Below the pieces are notes generated by a model, which was given only the letters and a program-made list of their open reading frames with translations, was not told the origin of the DNA and did not search any database. A program made the translations under genes and the position numbers. DNA of 64,000 bases, from NCBI RefSeq assembly GCF_026625565.1, contig NZ_CP112998.1, positions 4,218,501 through 4,282,500 on the forward strand. Direction: 5' to 3'. Source of the DNA: Dyadobacter pollutisoli (GTDB taxonomy: Bacteria; Bacteroidota; Bacteroidia; Cytophagales; Spirosomataceae). Positions 46,381 to 52,783 of the stretch are shown in pieces. Within the stretch, counting starts at the first letter, position 1; each line of letters opens with the position of its first letter.

Positions 46381-47571
46381 ATGAATCAAAAAATTGACCG
46401 TCGGAATCTGTTAAAATCCGGTTTAATGGCAATCGGAGGTATGACCTTAGCACCGCATTTGAGCATGGGAGCTTTCTCAAACTCACCGTTACCATTAGAT
46501 CCTGAAAGCCGCATTTACCGCAGCCCAATGGTAAGAGAACATTTCTTACCTGCTGATTTCAAAGCTCCTAAAATCATAGCAAAACTGAATGCTAACGAAA
46601 ACCCATACGGACCTCCAATGTCTGCTCAAAAAGCAGTAGCTGACTCTGTGAAAAACGGTAACCGTTATGCATGGAAAGAAATGTATGACCTGATTGATAA
46701 AATTGCCAAAAAAGAAGGTGTAAGCGCTGACCACATTATGATGGGACCAGGTTCATCGGATCTTTTGGAAAAAGTTGCTTTGGTTACATTCATGAAAGGC
46801 AAAGGAAACATCGTTTCTGCTGATCCTTGCTACATGTCGCTGGTGCAGGTTGCGAAATCTGTTGGTGCTACCTGGAAGCCCGTTCCATGTACTGCCGACT
46901 GGTCGCATGACTTGAAAGCAATGGAAGCTGCGATCGACAGCGAAACCAAATTGGTTTACGTTTGTAACCCTAACAACCCAACCGGCGCTATCACAAAAGG
47001 ACAGGACCTTCTGGATTTCTGCTCACGCGTTTCGGAAAAAGTACCTGTGTTTGTTGACGAAGCTTACATTGAACTAGCTGTTGGCGCTGACACTCAGAGC
47101 ATGGTTTCTCTGCTTACTCAGAAGAAAAACGTGATCGTTGCCCGTACTTTCTCTAAAATCATGGGAATGGCTGGTATCCGTGTAGGTTATATGGTGGCCC
47201 TTCCATCCTACCTGGAAAGCATCAATCAGATCACCCGCGGTGGAATGGGTATCTCTTATACTTCTATCTTCGCGGCATCTGCCAGTCTTGACGACAAAGA
47301 TTTTCAAGGCACAACACGTAAACTGAACCACGAAGCGAAACTATACCTTTACGAAAACCTGGACAAAATGGGTTACAAATACATCCCGTCCTACACCAAT
47401 TTCGTACTATTCCCGATCAGTATCACAGGTAAGGAGTTACTTACTAAAATGACTGCCAAGGGTGTAGCTGTACGCTCATTTGATATCATGAACAAGCCAT
47501 GGTGCCGCGTGAGTATCGGTACAATGGACGAAATGAAAGCGTTCGTAGGTGCACTGGGCCAGCTGAGCTGA
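46381..47571 (+). CDS. Exported class II aminotransferase, histidinol-phosphate aminotransferase-like
   Basis: A 396-residue fold-type I PLP enzyme. The N terminus DRRNLLKSGLMAIGGMTLAP is a twin-arginine-type signal, so the folded holoenzyme is probably exported. The enzyme core shows LNANENPYGPP, GPGSSDLLEKVAL, YVCNPNNPTGA, VFVDEAYIEL and the PLP lysine Lys259 in RTFSKIMGMAGIRVGY. This is HisC-like, but a histidine-biosynthetic role outside the cytoplasm is unlikely. It stands alone after a terminator. I infer an amino acid or amino-sugar transamination or racemisation role in the periplasm; the actual substrate is unknown. Confidence 0.88.
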   Translation: MNQKIDRRNLLKSGLMAIGGMTLAPHLSMGAFSNSPLPLDPESRIYRSPMVREHFLPADFKAPKIIAKLNANENPYGPPMSAQKAVADSVKNGNRYAWKEMYDLIDKIAKKEGVSADHIMMGPGSSDLLEKVALVTFMKGKGNIVSADPCYMSLVQVAKSVGATWKPVPCTADWSHDLKAMEAAIDSETKLVYVCNPNNPTGAITKGQDLLDFCSRVSEKVPVFVDEAYIELAVGADTQSMVSLLTQKKNVIVARTFSKIMGMAGIRVGYMVALPSYLESINQITRGGMGISYTSIFAASASLDDKDFQGTTRKLNHEAKLYLYENLDKMGYKYIPSYTNFVLFPISITGKELLTKMTAKGVAVRSFDIMNKPWCRVSIGTMDEMKAFVGALGQLS

Positions 47572-47603
47572 TTTTTACAGTTTGTCATTAGTTGTCATTA
47601 ATG

Positions 47604-47656
47604 GTCATTTATAGTCATAAGTTGTCAACCCTTGACAATAAATGACTATAAGTGAC
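47604..47656. repeat. Imperfect 25-bp inverted repeat of GTCAT/ATGAC elements
   Basis: The arms at 47604-47628 and 47632-47656 match at about 21 of 25 positions with a 3-base loop. The surroundings (47580-47700) are full of TGTCATT/ATGACA variants. It is noncoding. Confidence 0.6.
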
Positions 47657-47790
47657 TACAAATGACCAACCTGACAATGTCTGACTGCTATCCGACAACC
47701 CATTTTCACTCCTATTAATAAAATTCCCGGAAGTACTGCCCTCTTTAACATCTTCACGATACCCATTGACCATTCAAATTTTTTTTGATT

Positions 47791-48885
47791 ATGAGTGATG
47801 CATTGCAAAAAACCATAACACTATTACTATTGATTTCTCTGGGTCTGCTTCTCAAAAGCAAGTTCAAGAGCAAGGATCAGACAAACGGCATCAAGGAAAT
47901 CATTTTATCCGTTGCATTGCCGTCCACGATCTTTATCTCTCTGATGAAGATTGATATAGACTCCTCCATGATCATTATCCCACTGGTGACCCTGGTTTTT
48001 AACTTTTTAATGTTCTTTTCCGCACCGCTTGCCTTTGCATTATTTGGGATTGAAAAAAACAGTCCGACCGGCAGAACATTGATGATGCTGATCCCATCCC
48101 TTGCCCCTGGCTTGTCCTGTTTTCCATTTATTGCTGAGTTTTTGGGTGAGAAAAGTCTTGCTATCGCAGCCCTTGCGGACGTAGGTAACAAGTTTTTTGT
48201 GCTCATCTCATTGTACATTCTCGCAATGAATATGTTCCTTAAAAACAGCGATGACAAAGAGACCAAGATGGGCGGAAAGCTGAAAAGCCTTTTTGCCAGC
48301 ATGTTCCAGGAACCCATTAACATACTGATTTTCCTTGCGATCATTCTCCTCAGCCTAGGCATCAATTATAAAACGCTCCCGTCGGTGGTAACCGATCTTT
48401 TTGATAAGACCAGCGCCATGATGACTCCTTTGGTTTTGCTTTTTATCGGACTGGCTGTGCAGCTGAAGGAGGGGAAAAAGCGTATTGTTGCTAGTATACT
48501 TTTCTTCCGTGCAGGCATCACAATGCTGATCAGCGCTGGAATGATATATGTACTGAATATCAATGATTTGTCAATGATGTTACTAGCCATTGTAATTCCT
48601 TTGAGTGCTGCAAGTTTCTGGCCGCTGGCTCATATTTCAGCGTTTAACCTCAGAGAAGACGCAAAAGCATTGCCGAAAGAAAAGAGAACATTTGACCTGG
48701 AACTGGCCGTGTTGCTGCTGGCATTTTCATTGCCATTCTCGACGATCCTGATCCTGGCGATACTTTCCTCTGGTTCCTTTTTTGCACATACCTCCACTTT
48801 GGTAACTGCGGGATTGATACTAATTTCGCTGGGCGCTTTGCCAAATGCTTTGAGTAAGGTTTTTGTAAAAATGTCCAAAGCATGA
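47791..48885 (+). CDS. AEC-type permease / auxin-efflux-carrier-like membrane protein
   Basis: A 364-residue protein from the ATG at 47791 (a TTG two codons earlier is less likely). It has about ten hydrophobic helices (TITLLLLISLGLLLK, IILSVALPSTIFISLM, FFVLISLYILAMNMF, INILIFLAIILLSLG, MTPLVLLFIGLAVQL, LAVLLLAFSLPFSTIL). Two-part repeat symmetry and the ALPSTIF region resemble AEC-family permeases. The substrate is unknown. Its stop overlaps the next start codon by ATGA. Confidence 0.7.
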   Translation: MSDALQKTITLLLLISLGLLLKSKFKSKDQTNGIKEIILSVALPSTIFISLMKIDIDSSMIIIPLVTLVFNFLMFFSAPLAFALFGIEKNSPTGRTLMMLIPSLAPGLSCFPFIAEFLGEKSLAIAALADVGNKFFVLISLYILAMNMFLKNSDDKETKMGGKLKSLFASMFQEPINILIFLAIILLSLGINYKTLPSVVTDLFDKTSAMMTPLVLLFIGLAVQLKEGKKRIVASILFFRAGITMLISAGMIYVLNINDLSMMLLAIVIPLSAASFWPLAHISAFNLREDAKALPKEKRTFDLELAVLLLAFSLPFSTILILAILSSGSFFAHTSTLVTAGLILISLGALPNALSKVFVKMSKA

Positions 48886-49499
48886 TTTTGAAGAATAAAC
48901 AACCATTTATGCATAAGATCGTCATCACTTCTTTTCTTTCCTTTTTTTCATTGAATTTACTGGCCCAGTCGGAAAGCGCTCCTGATGCGAACATTAAATC
49001 GGAAGCAACGATCAAGGTCTCCAAGAAGCAGAAACGATATAAATATTTCTCGGGAACCGCGCCAGTAACCATGGCCGACGGAAGTGTAAAACCGATTGCA
49101 GAAGTGAGGGTTGGCGAGCACGTCAAAACCTGCAAGGATGGCAAAAGCACCAGCACGCAGGTAAAGCAGATCGACATTTACAATCAGCCTAACTCGACAC
49201 TGACAGCCATCTACCTGCGCCCTGCCGAAAACGAAAAACCTCATGCACAAACCATGGTGCCGGCACTCCTCCTGGAAGCAACACCCCACCACCTCGTGCA
49301 GACCAAGCGAGGTAAAAAAAGGATGAACAGGCTGTCAAAAAGAGACATTCTTTATCATTATGAACCTTCAACCGGTATTGTTTCGTCCTGGAAAGTGGGT
49401 GCGGTAAAGGAAAATGCAAGGAGGATTAACAAAGCCTACAATCTCGAAACCGAAGAAGGCACCTACCTCATTGATAATGTAATGGTGGCCAATAACTGA
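48882..49499 (+). CDS. Secreted stand-alone Hint-like (intein/hedgehog fold) protein
   Basis: A 205-residue exported protein; the signal peptide may start at ATG 48882 (overlapping the permease stop) or at ATG 48909 (MHKIVITSFLSFFSLNLLAQ). The mature part follows a Hint layout: GTAPVTMADGSVKPIAEVRV-G, LLLEATPHHLVQTKRGKK as the block with TPxH, a middle SKRDILYHYE, and a terminal YNLETEEGTYLIDNVMVANN. The splicing Cys/Ser after the usual leader is absent and the penultimate His is replaced by Asn, so autoprocessing is probably lost. No toxin or extein is attached. Function unknown. Confidence 0.65.
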   Translation: MILKNKQPFMHKIVITSFLSFFSLNLLAQSESAPDANIKSEATIKVSKKQKRYKYFSGTAPVTMADGSVKPIAEVRVGEHVKTCKDGKSTSTQVKQIDIYNQPNSTLTAIYLRPAENEKPHAQTMVPALLLEATPHHLVQTKRGKKRMNRLSKRDILYHYEPSTGIVSSWKVGAVKENARRINKAYNLETEEGTYLIDNVMVANN

Positions 49500-49523
49500 T
49501 TTCATATATACTCAACATTCTTC

Positions 49524-49549
49524 ATAGCCCCGTTGCCGGGGCTATTTTT
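49524..49549 (+). terminator. Intrinsic terminator after the Hint-like gene
   Basis: TAGCCCCG-ttgc-CGGGGCTA stem followed by TTTTTA. Confidence 0.85.
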
Positions 49550-49653
49550 ATGTCTTGCCTTTGCCATTCATTACAGCAGGGAAATTGGCTTCCAGGAAAA
49601 CCTTTACGACCTTTGCATCCTGATCATGATAATGAATACAAAAAATCGTAATT

Positions 49654-50712
49654 GTGCCTGATATTAACACTTCATTGACCCCGAAAGAACTGGGTTATAC
49701 ATTTCCTGCCGAATGGTTTCCTCACCGCGCTACCTGGCTCACATTCCCGCACAATGACGCTTCCTGGCAAGGTGACCGGCTAGCGAAGATGCGGCCGCAG
49801 TATCTTGCTTTCATCAAGGCGATCAGCCAGGGTGAAAATGTAGGGATCATTGCCAATGATGAAAACCTGAAACAATTCATCACGCAGGAGCTTATCCGTA
49901 CCGGTGTAGATCTTGCGAAAATTGAATTTGTAATAAAACCAACCAATGACGCCTGGTGCCGCGATCACGGGCCTTCATTTGTCATTAATCCCGAAACCCG
50001 CCAGAAAATGATCGTGGACTGGGGGCATAATGCGTGGGGCGGAAAATATCCGCCTTATGACGACGATAACAGAACTCCTCAGGCGATAGCCAATTATTTG
50101 AATATCCCTGTCGTGATGCCGGGCATTATAATGGAAGGCGGCGCCGTGGAATTCAATGGGGCAGGTTCATTGCTCACAAGCAAATCCTGCTTGCTGAATG
50201 TCAACCGCAACCCACATTTGAATCAGGGGCAGATTGAAGAATATTTGTGCAATTACTACGGGATTGAGCAGGTGCTTTGGGTGGAGGGCGGCATAGTAGG
50301 CGATGATACCGACGGGCATATCGACGACACGACCCGTTTTATCAATGAAGATACAGTCATTGCCTGTGTGGAAAGTGATCGTAACGACGAGAATTTTGAA
50401 ATCCTGCAAACCAACCTGGATATGCTGAAAGCCATGAGGCTGGTCAACGGAAAGCAGCTCAATATCATCGAAATACCGATGCCCAAAGCTGTGGTGATCG
50501 ATGATTTCCGGACGCCGGGCTCTTACGCCAATTTCCTGATCTGCAATGCCGCGGTGATCGTGCCGGTATTCAATAACCCTAATGACGAAATCGCCATTGA
50601 CATTCTGGAAAAAGCCTTTCCGGGCCGTCAGATTATTCCATTATTGGCGACGGAGATTATCTGGGGACAGGGGAGTTTTCACTGCCTGAGCCAGCAGGAG
50701 CCGCTGATTTAG
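49654..50712 (+). CDS. aguA: Agmatine deiminase
   Basis: A 352-residue guanidino-group-modifying enzyme that converts agmatine to N-carbamoylputrescine. Motifs are PAEWFPHRATWLTFP, NDAWCRDHGPSFV, EGGAVEFNGAGSLLTS, EGGIVGDDTDGHIDDTTRF and the catalytic Cys344 in GSFHCLSQQEP. GTG start. It supplies the substrate for the amidase encoded at 39393. It ends just before a terminator shared with the convergent lysozyme gene. Confidence 0.95.
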   Translation: MPDINTSLTPKELGYTFPAEWFPHRATWLTFPHNDASWQGDRLAKMRPQYLAFIKAISQGENVGIIANDENLKQFITQELIRTGVDLAKIEFVIKPTNDAWCRDHGPSFVINPETRQKMIVDWGHNAWGGKYPPYDDDNRTPQAIANYLNIPVVMPGIIMEGGAVEFNGAGSLLTSKSCLLNVNRNPHLNQGQIEEYLCNYYGIEQVLWVEGGIVGDDTDGHIDDTTRFINEDTVIACVESDRNDENFEILQTNLDMLKAMRLVNGKQLNIIEIPMPKAVVIDDFRTPGSYANFLICNAAVIVPVFNNPNDEIAIDILEKAFPGRQIIPLLATEIIWGQGSFHCLSQQEPLI

Positions 50713-50723
50713 GTAAAAGTTGT

Positions 50724-50749
50724 CCCGGACTGAATCCGGGGCCATTTTT
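50724..50749 (+). terminator. Intrinsic terminator of aguA
   Basis: CCCGGA-ctgaa-TCCGGG stem, then GGCCATTTTTG. Confidence 0.6.
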
Positions 50750-50779
50750 GCTTAAATATTCCGAAATAGCCGGTCTATC

Positions 50780-51580
50780 CTACTCTCCCAAACTCTCCCA
50801 ATCCTGCCGCTCATGCAGGAATACATTATAATCCACAAAACCTCTGATACCATCCGCCCAGCCTTTCTCGCTATGCTGCCAGAAAAGCACATGCGCATCC
50901 GAGGCGAGATCGTCCAGGTGCGTACGGGAGTACCCGGCGAGCCAGAGCGGGTAGTCGTCAAAATTGCCAGCAATGTATTTTTTATAAAAATGCTCGTTCA
51001 CATATATGATCGGCTTCACGCCGTAATGCGCTTCAATAAGTACCAGCCAGTTCCGCACACCTTTGACAATAATTTCGTTCGGCTTCCGTGCGTCGGTTTC
51101 CAGGTCCAGTACCGGTGGTAAATCTCCCGGCTCCATTCTCACCTGGCCGATAAAATTTTGCACTTGCCGATCGGACATCACCCGTGGATTATAAAAATGG
51201 TATGCACCGCGCCTCATCCCTACCCTCTTGGCTTCACTCCAGTTTCTTTTGAACTGCCTGTCAAGATGCGTGGCACCCTCCGTAGCTTTAATGTATACAA
51301 AGTCAATACCAACATTGTCAGAACGCGTACTTTTGAGCTTGTCCCAATTGATCTTTGCATTGTGGTGTGAAACGTCAATACCGTGAACTGCGTAGCGCAG
51401 GGGCAGCTTGATACCGAACTTGCTGATGAATTCCCATTGGTTTTCGTCCTTAGTGTCACTCCACCAAATCAGGCCGCCAATGACTATAATCACCGCCGCA
51501 ATAATTGCCCAGCCTTTTGCAGGAAGTGGTTTGAGGTAACTGGGTTTGCCCGCAAGCGAGCGTACTTTCTTTTTTGCCAT
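50780..51580 (-). CDS. GH25-family lysozyme (muramidase), membrane-anchored
   Basis: A 266-residue peptidoglycan hydrolase from the ATG at 51580; a TTG at 51589 is less likely. A basic N terminus and one transmembrane helix (GWAIIAAVIIVIGGLIWW) are followed by the GH25 domain: HGIDVSHHNAKINWDKL, FVYIKATEGATHLDRQF, GAYHFYNP, the catalytic DLETD and terminal GIRGFVDYNVF. It may act in the host's own cell-wall remodelling since there is no phage context. Confidence 0.93.
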   Translation of the reverse strand: MAKKKVRSLAGKPSYLKPLPAKGWAIIAAVIIVIGGLIWWSDTKDENQWEFISKFGIKLPLRYAVHGIDVSHHNAKINWDKLKSTRSDNVGIDFVYIKATEGATHLDRQFKRNWSEAKRVGMRRGAYHFYNPRVMSDRQVQNFIGQVRMEPGDLPPVLDLETDARKPNEIIVKGVRNWLVLIEAHYGVKPIIYVNEHFYKKYIAGNFDDYPLWLAGYSRTHLDDLASDAHVLFWQHSEKGWADGIRGFVDYNVFLHERQDWESLGE

Positions 51581-51708
51581 ACAGCGCAAAAGTACAAAAG
51601 ATCGGTATTGGAAGTGATGGTGATGCCGATTGTATGCCCGAAGCCGACGCTTGAAAACTCCTATCTTGCTAAATCACAACTTTGTTCTTAATTTACATTA
51701 AAAAAAAT

Positions 51709-51909
51709 ATGCAATCCATTCTCATTAACCCTAAGAATAAGGAAGAACTAAGACTTCTTTCAGACTTGTTGGCGAAAATGAATATTAATTCTAAGGTTCT
51801 TTCAGAAGAAGAGCTGGAAGATATGGGGCTAGCGGTGTTAATGCGTGACACCGACCGTAGCCAAAAGGTATCCCGCCAGGAAATTATGCAAAAGTTGGAA
51901 AGTCATTGA
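51709..51909 (+). CDS. Antitoxin of a RelE-type module
   Basis: A 66-residue protein from the ATG at 51709 (an upstream TTG adds nine unlikely residues). The sequence SILINPKNKEELRLLSDLLAKM and KVLSEEELEDMGLAVLM resembles small antitoxins paired with RelE in Bacteroidota, ending with SRQEIMQKLESH. Its TGA stop overlaps the toxin start as TTGA. Confidence 0.75.
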   Translation: MQSILINPKNKEELRLLSDLLAKMNINSKVLSEEELEDMGLAVLMRDTDRSQKVSRQEIMQKLESH

Positions 51910-52331
51910 AGGTTGAGTTTCTGAGAAAATTCTCCAAAGATTTGGATGATCTCAAAAAACCTTCTGTCAAACTTGCATTAATTACCCTCATCCAATCCTT
52001 GGAAGACGCGGATTCTCTCTCAGAAGTAAGTCAAATCAAAAAATTAAAAGGCTTTTCCAACGCCTACCGGATTCGTATCGGTGACTACCGCGTTGGCATA
52101 TTCGTCGAAAACGATGTAATTGAATTCGCCAGAATTGCCCATCGAAAGGACATTTACAACATTTTCCTTAATTTTTCCGGCCATAACATAGCCGCTCCCA
52201 GTATTAAACCATTCATTCCAAAATTTTGCCATTCATGTACTTTGTATAACATAGTACCTAGTATAGCATATATATTTGTCATGTTCAATCAGAACAACAA
52301 CTGCCAACCTTTAAAAAACATACAGCCATGA
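51906..52331 (+). CDS. RelE/ParE-family toxin with C-terminal run-on
   Basis: The first 85-90 codons encode a RelE-fold mRNA interferase (VEFLRKFSKDLDDLK, QIKKLKGFSNAYRIRIGDYR, VIEFARIAHRKDIYN), complete at the family's normal end near NIFLNF. The frame then continues for about 50 residues of Cys/Pro/Asn-rich sequence with no family similarity, through a candidate promoter and into the next start codon (52328). I infer loss of the original stop codon. TTG start, coupled to the antitoxin. Confidence 0.8.
   Translation: MKVEFLRKFSKDLDDLKKPSVKLALITLIQSLEDADSLSEVSQIKKLKGFSNAYRIRIGDYRVGIFVENDVIEFARIAHRKDIYNIFLNFSGHNIAAPSIKPFIPKFCHSCTLYNIVPSIAYIFVMFNQNNNCQPLKNIQP
52271..52278 (+). promoter_or_regulatory. 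Candidate -7 box of the 52328 gene
   Basis: TATATTTG, about 50 bp before the start codon; a TTTG at 52241 is 26 bp upstream, longer than usual. It lies inside the RelE run-on. Confidence 0.4.
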
Positions 52332-52708
52332 AAACTTTCATAAAAGCAATCGCATTAACAGCAGTTCTTACTGCATCTTTCGCCTTCAATACTTTTGCAG
52401 ACGACAAAGAGTCTAAAAAAGTAAACGGTTTCGCTACCGGGATTTTTGTTTCAAAAACAGGCCGTATTCACGTCAGCGTCGACAAGTATACCAATGCCAA
52501 TACCGTCATTTTACTGTCGGACATTAAAGGAAACGTGATATACCGCGAAGTAGTCGGCAAAAAAATCGATAAGTTCAGAAAAGCAATGGATGTAAGCGAC
52601 CTACCGCTTGGAAGTTACACATTGGAGATTTCAAGCAACGGTGAAAAAATTACCAAAGCATTTGAACTGACCGAAAAACAAACCGAGCGCGAGATTACCA
52701 TCAAGTAA
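52328..52708 (+). CDS. Small secreted protein of unknown function
   Basis: A 126-residue exported protein (signal peptide to FNTFAD). The mature part is beta-rich (GRIHVSVDKYTNANTVILLS, GNVIYREVVGKK, DLPLGSYTLEISSNGEKITKAFEL), with the look of the secretion-tail or DUF3244-like beta-sandwich of Bacteroidota. It has its own promoter candidate and a strong terminator. Confidence 0.75.
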   Translation: MKTFIKAIALTAVLTASFAFNTFADDKESKKVNGFATGIFVSKTGRIHVSVDKYTNANTVILLSDIKGNVIYREVVGKKIDKFRKAMDVSDLPLGSYTLEISSNGEKITKAFELTEKQTEREITIK

Positions 52709-52720
52709 CTGCTTAATTGC

Positions 52721-52762
52721 AAAAAAGGAGACATTGCGCTGACCTGCAATGTCTCCTTTTTT
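52721..52762. terminator. Bidirectional intrinsic terminator
   Basis: Perfect 17-bp stem AAAAAAGGAGACATTGC / GCAATGTCTCCTTTTTT, A run on one side and T run on the other. It separates the 52328 gene from the convergent leuS. Confidence 0.93.
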
Positions 52763-52783
52763 ATGTCCTGTCGCTAAAATGGT

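Noticed and set aside
51587..51594. TACTTTTG -7 box for the lysozyme on the minus strand
   Set aside because: It lies only 7 bp before the start codon and would give an almost leaderless transcript; no -33 match.
51383..51691. 102-codon plus-strand frame opposite the lysozyme gene
   Set aside because: It is the shadow of the GH25 gene start region and has no domain.
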